Assembly (NCBI GenBank): GCA_029783825.1
Contig: JAREIK010001468.1
Coordinates: 5,068,261-5,132,260, forward strand
Origin: Sapria himalayana
Lineage: Eukaryota; Streptophyta; Magnoliopsida; Malpighiales; Rafflesiaceae
Reading direction: 5' to 3'
DNA length: 64,000 nt
Below, piece by piece: positions 1 through 12,799 of the stretch (position 1 is its first letter; every line of letters starts with the position of its first letter). A program made the position numbers and the translations under genes. The notes beneath the pieces were generated by a model. That model searched no databases, was not told the origin of the DNA, and saw nothing but the letters and a program-made list of their open reading frames with translations.

Positions 1-1700
1 CTAATGGAGGAAAATAAGTTTTGATGGTATAGCTACGGTCATTAAATGTAGCGTTGTTTGGAAGGTAACCCAATAATTTTTTTTTTGTGCTACTTGTTTG
101 ATGAAGTATGATTATTGTGAGAATAAATATTATATATATGTATATATGTACATATATATAATTATACTTAGACCTCTTCCTCCACACAAAAGAATAGCGG
201 ATTCAAATTAGTTGTGATTTTGATTTTTTGCTCAAAGCTATGATAGTTTTTCAGAATGTGACTTTAGTGCTATAGAAAGGTTATTAGAAATTATATGACA
301 AAGTTGTAATTATTTTTTATAGTTGCAACTATGGTATTACAGAAGAAAAATATCATAGAAGCTACTTGACACGGCTACGATAATTTTCTAGAGCCTCGGT
401 CTTTGTGTTATGGAAAGAAAAGCACAATAGAAGTTATATGGAAAAGTCGTTACTTTAATTTAACTTCTCGACTTTGAAGGAACTGCTTATCATAACACTG
501 ACTTTTCATTTTAGAAGAAAAATATACTGGTAGATTCCCAATTTTTAATTACTAGGTCGCGACTATAAATATCCAACCTTTGAAATCTTTCCACAAAAAT
601 TTATAATTTTCTATCAACCGCATAACAATCCATCCTAAATCCTCTTAGTTTGTTATTTCAACAATGAAATGAAAAAAATCATTAAAGAAGAATATCACAT
701 AAATAAGCCACAAGGAGAAGGGAAATGACATAAATTTAGCACTGCAGAAATACTACCCGAAGTAGTGGCGCCAATGGTGATTTTTGTTATAGAAATTAGA
801 TAGAGATGGATGGTTTCTGTGATGTCCAAAATAAAGTTTATTTGAGTGTTGATTCAATGTTTTCATTCCTCCCATTAAGGAAATCATAAAATGAAATTGA
901 ATATTATTTTATATACATAGAGAAGTGGGTAATATTTTGGTTGTGAATGAGCTCTATGCAATTTTATAGGATAAGTAGGGAAAAATATGCTATGTGAATG
1001 AACTAAGAATTTTCAGAGTTGGAAAATGAAAATGTTCGAGCTGTGTCAAATAGCACCCATTTGGAATTGACCCTCAGGGTTCCTTTGTTTTATCAAGATT
1101 ATTTTTGTAGGATGATCGTTTTAGAATTGATGCTTTGGGAGCCAAATCAATTTGGTGTTCAATTCCTCGCATTGTTGGAAATTCATGTGATGTCTTTTTT
1201 GGAAACACATCTCTATACTCCTTCAAAATATCAATAATAAAAGAAGTTTCAAATTCGTTAGTCTTTAGAAAAGCTTCCTTGTATATAAATAAAATTATTG
1301 GCTAGCTTAAAAATTAGGCTCTCTAAATTTTACTTGTCTTTGCAAAGAAATTTTTTGTCTCAATTTTTATCTCACTAATTTTTGCAATCTAGTTTTCTTC
1401 ATCACAATTTCATATTTTTTTTAATTTTTTTATTTTATTTATTTTTCTCCTTTGAGTATTTTCTGTCATCTTTGTGCATGTGTTATTTTTTTTCCATTCT
1501 CACTTGATCTTTATATATTTGTGCATGTGTTAAAAATATACGTGTAACAATGCTTTTGCCAGACTAATATGTGTATTTGTTAATAAATCCATCATGCTTG
1601 GCATGTCTATCAAATTGTATCTTTCCATTTGAAAATTAACTAGCACTTGCATAGTCATTTCTTTTTCACTAGATTTATTTAACCATTATAATTTATATGG
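1..1700. other. Non-coding AT-rich intron sequence
   Basis: No exon or confident transposon domain is seen. At about 200-540 there is a degenerate tandem-like stretch in which motifs such as gtgacttt, (g)tgttacagaa and gaaaaatatca recur at roughly 50-60 bp. A short TA/TG tract lies near 127-160. The longest + frame (1019-1237) shows no recognisable family. Confidence 0.5.
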
Positions 1701-1859
1701 GTAAGGGTATTTATGAGTTGGCTGCTCCAATTCACTCATGGTAATAGTATAAGCAACATTTGTGTAATTCTTCTTTGTCCTCATCTTCAAGTGATAGTAT
1801 TGAATTTAATTTTTTTTTCTATCATTAGTTTTAATTTTTCTATTTTCTCTCAATATCAT

Positions 1860-2883
1860 AATCCTCTTGTTTGGGCATTGACTAGCTTTGTGATCTTTTC
1901 CCAAATATTTAAAACACTCAATATCATGATTTCGAGATAAAAAGGATTCATATTTATCTTGCATTTTATGATTTGTGAATTTAGATTTATTTTTTTCTTT
2001 TGTATGAACAATTTTTTATCATCGTTCTTTATAAAAATTGGTCTCTTTGTTGCTGCACTTGCATTGTAGCTTAGATAGACACTTGTACTCTCCTTCAATT
2101 ATTGTTTGATTTTATTAGTTGTATGTATCATATCCTTCAACTCCACATAATGATGCAATTATTTTTGATTAGCTATCTCTCGATTCAATCCAACTAAAAA
2201 CCTTGCAATTATTTTCTTTTACTTTTCTTCTACATTTTTGTATTCACAGCTATCTCCATTTTTGTATAGTCCTCGATAACATTTGCAACATTTTGTATAG
2301 TCCTCGATAAAAGTCTTCCACTTCAATGTTTCTACTAAGTGTTTCTTATTTCTCGTCCTTTTTAATATTAATTGATCCCACCAAATGATTGTATAATCAG
2401 TAAATTCAATATCAATGAATTTTACCTTTTTTTTTAGTTTTGAGTAGTTATGATATTCAAAAATCAGCTCCATCTTTTTTTTTTATTCTATATATGTTTC
2501 TGGATCATTTTGCCTCTGAACAAAGGAATTTTTATCTATATATTGTTAGTTTGTTATTTACTTGAATTTTAGTTTTCCTATCATTTTAGTATCTTTTGTG
2601 ATTTAAAGCTAAATCACGCTCATATTCATATTCAAGCTCCATCTCAAAACTTCCATAGTAACTTTCTATACTATCTCTTGGCTGTCTCCTCCCTCTCCCT
2701 CCTAGTTATATTTAGAGTATTCCATGATTGTGACCTTTCCACTCGGTCTAGCCTTTCAAGAATTTGTTTTAGTTCCGTCCTCATCATATCTCTTATTTCA
2801 TCCATCATTGCCTCCATGAACAATTTCAGATCAGCTAGCCAGGTGGCACTTTCTTTAATGTTAGTTTCACCATGATTCAACAT
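1860..2883 (-). pseudogene. Ty3-gypsy gag relic with zinc knuckle (reverse strand)
   Basis: Reading the reverse strand from 2883: an acidic, Met-rich N-terminal piece (MMDEIRDMM, then LERLDRVER) typical of plant gypsy Gag. It is followed at 2473-2220 by the capsid-like core with IEFTDYTIIWWDQL and RGLYKN, matching the plant Gag consensus 'ALEFxxYAxxWW...YYRELYxKL'. At 1935-1865 comes a zinc knuckle, CFKYLGKDHKASQC, where the second Cys has become Tyr. Frameshifts separate the pieces, so this is a decayed copy. Pol domains were not found below 1860. It lies in the intron upstream of exon a, opposite to the gene. Confidence 0.7.
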
Positions 2884-2889
2884 TTTTTA

Positions 2890-4117
2890 ATGGCCACTCT
2901 CTGGCTCTCTCACTAACATTCTTATAGTTCTTATTAACTAATCGAGTTGATTCCAGGAATTTATAGAATATAAATAAAAGAAATTTATAAACCCAAAGAA
3001 AAATTGAAAAGACATGTAATTGCTGAAATACACTTTTTTCTACTCTTATTTTTTTTTTTGTGTTTACTCTTTCCTCTCTCTTTTATTGTTTATCTTTTTT
3101 GTTGACATTTTTTGTATTCTTTTTTTTTTTTTGCTAAATTTTATAAAATACAACTCAAAGAGAAGAAAATATAAATTGAATGGATATGAGAAGGTAATTA
3201 TGGAAAATTATGAAGAAATAATAAATTTTGCAAATTTGAGATCAGAGCCATTCTCTAATAGCAAATGATATGAACCACCTAAGGTTAACGAGATCCATAT
3301 ATAGAATAAGGAATCAAGACCATTCTACAATTAAATTTGAAGAAAGACGGTAACCAAAATCCAATGTTTATACAAAATCTTGAATCTTGTTTATAAAATG
3401 ATGATGCCGCAATCAAAGATGTAGAATTGAACAATAGGTCATGAAGAACTCAACTAGAAATTTTGTTAGTTCAAAAAATCTCGAAGAGCACAAAAGTATT
3501 AATCTCACAAAAATTAAACTTGTCTATTTCATTCTATGGAGGCACATATTTATAGGGCGCTCAAGACATCCTCTCAAGCTAAGGATACTCATTTACTTTG
3601 GGCATTTCTCTAATAATTGGAGACAAGAATAATCCTTGTCTTCAATAATTGAAACACTCATAAAAATAAAATATACTCACAAGATTCAATTATGTTTATC
3701 ATGCATTGTTGATTGAGCAAATCTTCACATATACAATCTACTATTTTAGGTTCAACTAGAGTTTATTGGATTGTCCTACTAAGTATATTTTTGATTTGTC
3801 TCGCTTTCTTTCGTAGCAGGTTTAGTAGGTACAGTCATGGATTCTGGATAGAGAAAAATTAATGTTGATCTTGATGCCTAGTTGAGTTTTAGGAATTGCA
3901 TTATAAACAATATTTAACTTATCATAAATTTTGATATTTAAATTGCTAATTTATAGTGCACGTTCTCAATTTTCTTCTTTTAATTTTTTTTTTTTAAATT
4001 TCTAGAATATTTTTTCATGGATAGAGAAAATTTAATGTTGGTTCTTGGTACATTGTAAAATGTTACATAAAATGTTGATATATTCAGTTATTGTCTATTT
4101 TTATGCCTTTTCTTCAG
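2890..4117. other. Intron sequence, probable retroelement leader, no gene
   Basis: AT-rich and low complexity (T-runs at 3045-3060 and 3120-3132). The stretch 3400-3640 has slightly higher complexity (one 63-codon + frame) but no family is recognised. A phrase like a retroelement primer site occurs near 3240 (atcagagcca), but it faces the opposite way to the gag relic, so I do not call it. Confidence 0.4.
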
Positions 4118-4158
4118 GATGTTATAATGCACAGTGACAAAATTCTTCCGTTGTATGA
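4118..4158 (+). CDS. AAE18: AAE18-like exon a (41 nt)
   Basis: A small exon between a strong acceptor (pyrimidine run then cttcag) and a consensus donor (gtgagt at 4159). It begins in phase 0 and reads DVIMHSDKILPLYE, the last codon being completed by the next exon. In this family the stretch sits just before the segment with the core 'VIPA', and the KILPLY piece corresponds to the conserved K-[FI]-PLY of plant AAE17/18. It is only 102 bp from the next exon, in contrast to the giant introns further on. The exon before it is not visible in 1-4117, so the upstream intron is at least 4.1 kb. Confidence 0.75.
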
Positions 4159-4260
4159 GTGAGTTTTTTGTTTAACTTGGTCTTGCTTTGTTCTTTCTTT
4201 TCTTTCTTGGTTTTGGCCATTTGGAGCATCTCACAATAAATGTCATTCTGCAATCTGCAG

Positions 4261-4383
4261 AAGAATTGCCAATATTCAGTGTCCTATGGCTGTCGTCATT
4301 CCTGCCGGTGGTTCTGAAGACATGAAATTGCGTGCTGGTGATGTTTCCTGGCATGATTTCCTGGACAAAGTCAAAAGTCTAAG
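4261..4383 (+). CDS. AAE18: AAE18-like exon b (123 nt)
   Basis: This exon opens after ctgcag and ends before gtatgg. The first base completes a Glu codon from exon a and the last two bases start an Arg codon completed by exon c. It encodes a segment with MAVVIPAGG, then a W-H-D-F-L motif matching the conserved 'SW.DFL' of plant AAE17/18 enzymes, and ends in KVKSLR. This part precedes the AMP-binding P-loop by about 25 residues. The codons show no stop, and the base composition (near 48% GC) stands out from the AT-rich intron. Acceptor choice rests on phase agreement with both neighbours. Confidence 0.85.
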
Positions 4384-4525
4384 GTATGGATTTCAAAAAT
4401 TTAGTCAAACTTTATAAAGTGTTTTTTGCTTCTAGTGTGCTGAACAAACAGAAACTCATTTTCTGGAACTGATGCATGAACAAACAGAAGCCCATTTTTT
4501 TTCATCTTGCATGTATGCCTAATAT

Positions 4526-4989
4526 TATAGGTGTCAATCGGGCTGTACCAGGCTGGCGTGCCGTGCTAGGCACGGCTCGGTTCTCTGGAGGGCAGGCCCG
4601 GCACGGCTTGCTGCCCGAAATCAGTCCTGTTTCGGGCAGGTTCGTGCTGAGATTTGGGGATACGGGCACTCACAAAGCCGAGCAGGCCGTCCTGCTGACC
4701 CGCTTGGCTTGTCGCGTTGCCTGTTGGGCGTCACGTTGTAGCTTCATTGCCCATCTCTGCTCAGGCATCGTCCATTGCCCGTCGCCTCGTGCCATGCCCA
4801 CGTGCCAGCTACCCGGGTCGTGCCTGACATGGCACGTAGGCCGATTACTCTCAGCACGGCACGACACGAAATGTGTCGAGAGTGAGCCCGGGCACGGGCT
4901 TGGGCATGGTCCTGGATCTTGCCAGGCATGGCTGAACTGGACCTGGCTTCGTGCTGGGCCTGGGCTGCCTGACCCGGTTGACACTTCTA
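4526..4989. mobile_element. GC-rich non-autonomous hAT element, subfamily A (464 bp)
   Basis: Terminal inverted repeats are TATAGGTGTCAATCGGG on the left and, reverse-complemented, TAGAAGTGTCAACCGGG on the right. An 8-bp target duplication CCTAATAT is present at 4518-4525 and 4990-4997. Together these are diagnostic of the hAT superfamily. The interior is about 60% GC and full of cggcacg/cgtgccg words that can fold. It carries no transposase. Its interior, reverse-complemented, is clearly related to the copy at 50954-51439 and to the one starting at 63828. It sits 143 bp downstream of exon b in the same intron. Confidence 0.85.
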
Positions 4990-5159
4990 CCTAATATACA
5001 TTGAGCCTCAATATTAAATTATGCATGAAAGATTAAATAATTTATGTGATGATTATTTTTTACTTTTTGTTTATTTTTTTATAGTTATATACTATAAGTC
5101 ATAAGCATATGAAAGATTACATAAATATTAATATACCGAATCTCATAATAGTGCACTGG

Positions 5160-5340
5160 ATGTCATTTCTTGATGCGATGGTAATACCTTTGATCAAAGG
5201 TAGTAGGTCTCGGGTTTGAGACTCATCGAATGTAGTCTCTTTGATTCCCAAATGTAAGACTATTTAGATTTTAATTTTTATCATATCTCATGTTAAGTTG
5301 TAGTCTTGTATATTGGGTATGATTTCCTTCACTAGAAGTG
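5160..5340 (+). repeat. Possible tRNA-derived SINE remnant
   Basis: The segment atggtaatacctttgatc followed by ggtctcgggtttgagactc resembles the A box and B box of a tRNA-type RNA polymerase III promoter at usual SINE spacing (about 35 bp). An AT-rich tail follows. Ends and target duplication were not resolved, so this rests only on the two boxes. Confidence 0.35.
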
Positions 5341-5384
5341 TATGAAATAGTGCTCTAATTATTTTTATTATTTTTATTTCTTAT

Positions 5385-5482
5385 ATATATATATGTACGT
5401 ATGTATGTATTTGCACACACACAAACACGCGTGCACACACACAAACACGCGTCCACACACACACACACACGCACATCATTTT
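5385..5482. repeat. Compound microsatellite (TA, GTAT, CA with ACGCGT)
   Basis: TA repeats and GTAT repeats lead into CA repeats with a roughly 20-bp unit, cacacacacaaacacgcgt, present about twice and then degrading into pure CA. Confidence 0.85.
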
Positions 5483-8429
5483 TACTATTTTATATGGTTG
5501 ATAAAAGATGAGAATTTTTTCTTTTCATGATATTAGAGTAGACAATAAGTTGCGATTTAATGTTGAAGTTGTGATTATCTCTGCCACCATCTCTCGCTAT
5601 CACCTTTCCTTATTATTTTGAAATAATAAGAAAAGGTGTAAGTGCCCACGATATAGTTCTACTGATAATTTTATTCTAACCCGATCCAAGTCTAGTATGC
5701 TGAACTGGGTTGGGCTGATCTGATTTAATTTTCCACTTCCAATATTGTTTGTTGGCGACATGACGTCAGAAAGTGATATTTTCAAGGTTTTATGAGAGAT
5801 GATTGCTGATATTCATTTCCATAGCATAATTGATATCATTTTTATTAACAATAGAATTTAAATGAGAGGAGTTTTATCTATTAGGCATATACAATGCATA
5901 TGTGATGTTTTGGACAATAAATTTTCAATTACTTATTCTTGGACTCTACTATGAATCAATCACGTTATACTTAGTTGCATGCTGGCTTTCAGTTATTGTC
6001 CAAGTTATATAATTCTATTGAGATGTGACTTTTGCATTATTTTCTATATGTAGTACCTATTGATCAGTTTTAAAGTTGACAGTATGAATCAAGCATATCT
6101 TATATTTGTGATGTTATTTCTTAAAGAAATCACACAATAGAAGATACAACTAGTTTAATATCATCTATCATATTTTCTTGACATATATTGTTAAAATTAA
6201 TGAATGATTGATAAGAACAATAATACTGAAATTTTTAGGAGAATCATTATGCTACATGTATTCTCTCAACATATTGAATAAATTGAATACAAATTGAATT
6301 CAAGTAGAGTATAAATTGAATGAAGTTGAAAAATTTTAAAACAAGTTACCAATCTCAATATATAGAAAATAAAAATTTATTTATTTATTTTTTGTGTATT
6401 TATTTCAATAATTATAATTAATATGATATTAGATTAGTTAGCTCAAATAATTTTTCTGAGCCTTTTGTTGAAAGTAAGAAGAAAAAAAGAGTGAAAAATG
6501 ATAGCAATTATATAATATATGTTAAGCATAATGAGATCTTATAACTAGTGCAATATTAATAATTATATTTTTTTATAGACATTTTTTTACTAAAATTTTT
6601 AGGACCATTATTATGCAACATATATCCTCTCTACATGTTGAACATATCGAATGAAAATTAAATATAATCAAAGTACAAACCAAATGCAAGCTAAATATAA
6701 CTTAAGTATATTACAAAATCTCATCAAGTGGAATACAAGTTTGTGCCTAAATATAATCAAAAACTCAATTGTTGATATATAACTATGATTTTTTAAAGAA
6801 ATATGATATCATAAATACTTATTTACATATTGAAATATTCAAAGTATTGTGCCCAATTGCATATATTATGAAGAATTTAGGAAAATACTCATTGTGACGA
6901 TATCATATGATATATTCAGTCTCATAACTCTCAAATAGATAAACTTCTGTACTATTCTTTTATATTTGGTAGAATTAACAAAACTATCTATATTGATTCT
7001 CAACTCAATAGGTATACAATGTATAAGTTTGAATTCAGTAACCATATTTTTTAAATGCATTTTTTCAGGTACGACTTGAAGTAGCCCTAGGTGAGGCATG
7101 GAAAAATTGCCTTGAGGCATTGAATAAAATGCGACTCTAGAAAAGCATATGTCTTTTACATATTGATTGTGCCTTTTATTTAAATTAATTAAATTTTGTA
7201 TTTTATTTTTAAATTATAATCAAAATTTATGAAACTAATTTTTAAATTCTTTTAAAAAAATATTATTTTATTAAAAAATTTAAACTAATTAAATTATGTG
7301 TTTTATTTTTAAATTCTAGTTAAATTTTGATCAATTATATTTTGTTAGTTGTTATCGTTGTATATAAATTTGATTATTATTATTTTTCTTTTAGAATGAG
7401 TTCTTCTGAATTTAAAATTTTAAAAAAAATTTTATGTGGAAGTATGTTATTTAGTTTTCATGAAAAAATATTTAAGATATAAATTTTGCAATTAAATATG
7501 TATAAGAGGGATGAATAGACATAATCATCATTTAATCATAAATAAATTAACCACTTTACAACTTAGATAAATTACTTTGAATTCTATGTAGAAGTAAGAG
7601 AAACATAAGGACATAAAAAAAATTAATAAGTTTATGTATTCAAAAAATTTATGAATACATCTTAGATAAAGCACTTTCAATGCAACATTGTGAATGTTCT
7701 TTCATGTTTTCTTATTATTGATGGCATTAGAGAAGATTATTTAAATTGAAATATTTTACTTATTTTGTTATTTCATAAGTTTGTTTTGAATTATTTGTGA
7801 AAGTTGTAACTAGTAGTATGGCTGACTCATTTGTCTATATATGACTTAGTTTTAATTTTTTGCAAAAATATGAAATTAATATGTTTTATAAAATTTTTTT
7901 AATGAATTGAGAAAATATATTTATCTATGCTATTTTATTTTAATTTTTATATCATATTTTATAATATTAATACATTATATAATCTAAGTTGGAAAAGTCC
8001 TACTCCTCAAAACTTTAAACCTTATTTTTCATCTCATAACTATAAAAATACCTCGCCTTTTGTTTTTACATTTTAAAACTATGTCTGTAATAATATCATT
8101 AATAAAATTTAATTTAGATAGAATCATCTCTCGATAATTATATGTAATATTATATATTGATATTTAGAGTTTTTATCCTTAGTACTTTTCAGGAAGTGAA
8201 GAGAGTGAGGAATGATAATGAATGAGAAATACTTTTTTTTTTATTCTAATGTATAAATCATGAAAATAGAAATTTGCTATATATAGTTTAAGGTAACCTA
8301 CATGTCGGGTGCTCTTAAATAATATAATAAAAGAAAATAAATAAATAAATTAAATTTAAAAACTGATCCAAACCTCAATGCTCCATTTAAATTGGTGTAT
8401 ATGTTATAATTTATTGTAACTCTAGAAAT
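5483..8429. repeat. AT-rich intron sequence with one dispersed direct repeat
   Basis: No coding signal. A direct repeat of about 100 bp is seen at roughly 6225-6330 and 6590-6700: both begin aaatttttagga, continue with cattatgc.acat.t.tcctctc, and then have alternating gaat.aa-type words. The stretch 7190-8000 is extremely AT-rich. Nothing else is recognised. Confidence 0.5.
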
Positions 8430-8822
8430 TATTAGTTTGTGGGTTAGGCTTTTGAGAACTTCCTAAATGACTTTGAAGAGGTTCTAGAGGATTACTTGAA
8501 GGTTCTAATTGTTTCAATATTTTTTTTCCATTATAAAATATTTTTAGAATTTATTTTGTGGAACTAGAAAAGGAAATTTGAGCCTTTGGTGAAAGTGAGA
8601 TCTCGCTATACATGGGAGCCCTTTTATTATTATAGTCACTCAATTTTTTATTTGTAATTTATGTTGTTTCTAAGTATTTCTTTTTCATGTTGAGTTTGTG
8701 TGTTTGATCTTGACTCTTGTGGGTATAAATCTTATGAGAGATAAGGGCACGATTGCTTATGCAATCGAGAAAGAAATTTCTTAGCCTATGGCTACTCATA
8801 TAATTCTAAAGCTTGTGATTCA
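8430..8822 (+). repeat. 5' LTR of the gypsy chromovirus
   Basis: Aligned by eye with 12800-13146. Shared words include ttattattatagtcactcaa versus ttattattgtactcacttaa, then aattttttatttgtaattta, then a gtgggtataaat/tgtaggtataat block, gagagataag, and the end aaag.ttgtgat. The left edge is uncertain by some tens of bases. Confidence 0.7.
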
Positions 8823-8829
8823 TGATAAA

Positions 8830-8840
8830 TGGTATCAGAG
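8830..8840 (+). other. Primer-binding site (tRNA-iMet) of the gypsy element
   Basis: tggtatcagag lies 7 bases after the LTR end and matches the 3' end complement of plant initiator methionine tRNA, the usual primer of plant gypsy and copia elements. Confidence 0.8.
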
Positions 8841-9799
8841 TCTGTCACTTGCTATGACATTCTTTTTTGAGATTGAGAATCCTTGGTAAGATGTCTTTGA
8901 TGTTAGGGGTTGAGGGAAGTAAGAAGACTTAAAGGATATAATGATATTTATGAAAGACTGAATGACTAAGGTATAATTAACCATTTGTGAATTACGAGAT
9001 AAATTTGATGATGTTAGTGGTAGCATTGATGAAGTGACATCCTTGAAGAAAGAACGTTGAGACACGATGTAATTTGTCCTCAAAATTACCTTGGAGATGC
9101 TAAACTAATAGAATTCTATTTTGGAATCACTTTTGATTGCTATGTAAGAGAAAGAAGAAAAGTTAAAAAATGAAGCTTTTTACTTATAATAGAATAATAA
9201 AAGACAGCATAGATGAGGTGACACCACGAGTAGATGTCCTGAAGTCAAATCGATAAATGTTTTTGGGGAATGTAACAATATTTTTAAGTCATAGATATTA
9301 TGAATTATGCAACCAAGGTTAATACTAGTTCTATGTATTTGGTGGATGTCATATTTCTCTGGTTGTGATTAAGTTGTATGCATATTAATGTTTATATGTG
9401 GAAATTATTTAAATGAAAGTTTTATTAATAAATTTATCTTAAGTATGCGGAAGTTGAAGTGGGGGTTAAATTGTAGAGACCAACCAACATTAGGAAGTAA
9501 GAGACTATATATGTGAGTATTTGAACTAATACTTTTTATTTTTGATCTTTGTGTGAAAGAAGTATTATTTTATTTTATAGATGATCTCAAACCTTGAGCT
9601 AAATAAGAATTATAGAAGAGAGATGTTTAAGATTTTACGCATGCAATGTCAATAGATGAATCCTTGGTGGAATTCAAGAAGATAGACAAACTCAATATTT
9701 CCAAGAATAAAGAGAAGATAATATGATTTATCAAGATAAATAGCTATGAGATAACTATTTGATTACAAAGAGAAAATTATTCATGAGTACTAAAAAAAA

Positions 9800-12765
9800 G
9801 AAAGGGTTACCAACATGCTTTCTTTGTGATGGCTGACATCAAATTCATGATTGTCCAAATCAAAATAAATTTATTACTTTTTCCATGGAAAATCACAACA
9901 AATATTGCTATATTAAGTTTAATGTTGTTGAGCTCAATCAAAAACGAGAAGCATGAAACATGAAGAGGTTTCATGTTTGTGAATTTTACTATTGTTGGCA
10001 GTAATATATAATATTTGGTGGATACATGTGCGTTTGATCTTTTTTATTTCTGAAAAAATAATGGATAAATTGAATCTCAGCAGTATATAAAGTTAATGGT
10101 TGGATCAAGATAATGAATTCTAAAGAAATTATAATTATTAGTGTCATATCTAGTGTGGAGGTCCAATTGGGAGATTGGAATATAAAGAAATAGTTATGTA
10201 ATTCTCTTGTATGGCTATAGCGAGAATAAAAACTCATTTCGAGATTTCGTACTTGCCAAGTTGCCAAAGAAGTTACCACTAAAGTGGGAGGTAAACCATC
10301 AGATTAATTGGTAGATTTGGTGTCAAATGCCAGTCCAATAGTCAAAACATGCTATCAAATGACTCTTCAAGAACTCGAATAGTTAATAAAGTAATTACAA
10401 AAATTAATTGATGATAGGTATATTTGACCTTCAAAGGTTTCACTTGGTGATTATATTTTATTTTTAAAAAAATGATGGATTATTATGATTGTGCATTGAC
10501 TATCTGTCATTCAACAAGATGATGAAGAATAAATGTCTAATTTCTTTGATTGCATACTTGTTCGACTAACTTGGAGATGTCAAATGGTTTTCCAACGTTG
10601 ATTTGAGGTCGAGGTACTTTGAAGTGTGAATAGGTGAATGTGCTGAATCAAAGATGATATATATCGATCATATATTGTATACTTATGAATAAGATGATGC
10701 AATCTTTCCTTTATTATTTTGTAGAGATAAATTTCAATGATATTATTGTGTATTACAAATCATTAGAAGAATATAATAAGCCATGTTGTGAGTGATAGAG
10801 TAATATAGATAGACAGATAAAATGTGTATTATTGTCGAATGGGAGTTACTAGTTAAAGTGATGGAGTTGAGATCTATTTTTTGGGGTGATCAATTACTAT
10901 TAGCATTTAATTTGAGGATATTCTCATTTTACTCCACTATTAACTAATATATTTCAAACGGGAAGAGTTTGGTATTGAAGTGAAGCTTACAAAAAAATAT
11001 TAATCATTTCAAGTAAGTTATCATTGAATAGTTTGTTTTAGCCTTGCTAAATCATTAAAAATCATGAGAAATATATATAGATGTTTTGAATTTTACAATC
11101 GTAGGGGTATTTGTCCAAGAAGACTATTTAATTATATTTAAAAATCAGAAACTAAATAAAATTAAATTGTAGTATACAATTAATGAAAAAGAAATGACAA
11201 TTCATTGTTTGCGAGTATGGAGATACTATTTTTTGAGTTTAAGATTTGTGGTAAAAACTTATATTGTGGCTACCAGCTATTTCAAAATATAAAAGAAGCT
11301 AACTCCTAAAAAATTCAAGAATTATCAATGTAGTAGCAGATGCTCTAAGCCCAAAGATAGAGCTTGCAGCAATTAGCCATTTGCAAAGATGCTTGAAAGA
11401 TTATGTTCGAGAAGAATTATCTAAAAATCCAATGACAATCTCTTTTGGAGAATGTCTTGGAGGAAAAAACTCAGATTATGAGCAAAATTTAATTTTCTAT
11501 TCACAAAGGAGTAACGATTGTATGCCCTCCAGATATGCAACATACTATAGCTATAGTGGAGGAGCCATGCTATTGTCCACAAATGAAAAATGATATGGAA
11601 GTTTATGTGAAGACATGTTTGGTTTGCCAACAAGATAAGATAGAGCAGAAGATAATAATAAGTCTTCACACCCATTGCAAATTCTCGAATATCAAAGGAA
11701 AAGTTTTTGCATGAACTTTTGTAGGATTTCTTAAAAGTGATAATTTTGGGAGAATAATGGTGGTGAGTTGATTGATTCTTGAAATATACTAATTGATACT
11801 TGTCATGAAAGAATATCTAGCGGAGGAAACAACAAAACTGTTTCTAAAGAATATTGTGAAATATTGAGATATTCTTCTCTCCATAGTCATTGATCAAGAT
11901 AGGCGATGCACATGTCTATTTTTTGACATAATTGTTCAAGTTGAGTTCAAATTTAAAATTTTCAACCTATGTTCATCCCCTAAATCAATAGGCAGATAAA
12001 AATATAGAATGCTTTATTGGAACTATTTATGTAGCACTTTGTGACTGTTTCATAAAGAGATTAATTTGAAACTATTTGTTGTTGCATAATTTTTCTGTAA
12101 CCTGAATGTGAGAAACATTAGGAAAAAGTTCATTTGAAAGTTTGAATGAACAATCATATACCTCATAAAAAGGTTCTGCATATCCTGTCACAAACAGCTT
12201 TGTGACATGATATGCTGTACCAAATTCAATAGTTTTTCATTTTTTTAAGAAGTGGCAAAAATAAATAGACTTGACTTGGATTGAATTGCACAAAGTAGTT
12301 CAGCGATCAAAGAAATGAGCTAATAGAAAATGAAGAGACATGCACTATCAAGTGGGGGACTTGGTGTTGGTAAAGCTATACTTAGTGTTGCGCCATAAAT
12401 GAGTACATGAGGAATTGATGCAAATATATGAGGGGCCTTATCATGTTCTCTAAAGAAATTATTGCGAATATATGAGGGTCTTATCCAACTTGATTTATTT
12501 CAAAAACTTAAAGTATATTCAGTTATTCATGTGAGTATACTGAAGTCATTCCTTCAGGATTAAGTTGATCTGACATGAGACGAGTTAAACTTAGCACCAA
12601 TAGAAGTGAAAGTTTTCTATTAAAAGATCATGTAAATTATCTTGACAGAAAGAGTCATGTGGCAAAGGAATTATATGCTAAGGCAAGAATATTTGGTGAA
12701 ATGGAAGTAACTACCAATTGGCGAAGTTAGTTATGAATTTGATGATGTATTATGATAATTCTAAG
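9800..12765 (+). pseudogene. Gypsy chromovirus gag-pol relic
   Basis: Visible remnants, in several frames: a zinc knuckle at 9816-9854 (CFLCDG, stop, HQIHDC); a protease at about 9990-10180 (LVDTCAFDLFIS, then VQLGDW); reverse transcriptase from about 10270 (WEVNHQI... and the following palm region); the RNase H end at 11329-11430 (VVADALSPKIELAAIS); integrase zinc-binding piece at about 11560-11650 (CYCPQMKNDMEVYVKTCLVCQQDK); integrase core to about 12060 (FHPLNQ-type motif); and a chromodomain at 12680-12760 (QEYLVKWK, stop, LPIGEVSYEF). These support an intact ancestral chromovirus, now dead through stops and indels. Confidence 0.85.
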
Positions 12766-12799
12766 AGATAGCAAAGTTACACAACGTCCTTCGATGAGG

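Noticed and set aside
3236..3255. Possible primer-binding site atcagagcca
   Set aside because: Orientation is opposite to the nearby gag relic and no LTR end precedes it.
4476..4994. 172-codon + frame and overlapping reverse frames
   Set aside because: They lie in a hAT element with inverted ends and target duplication; its GC-rich, stop-poor DNA leaves frames open on both strands. The + frame has no open counterpart of the same orientation shown in the homologous copies.
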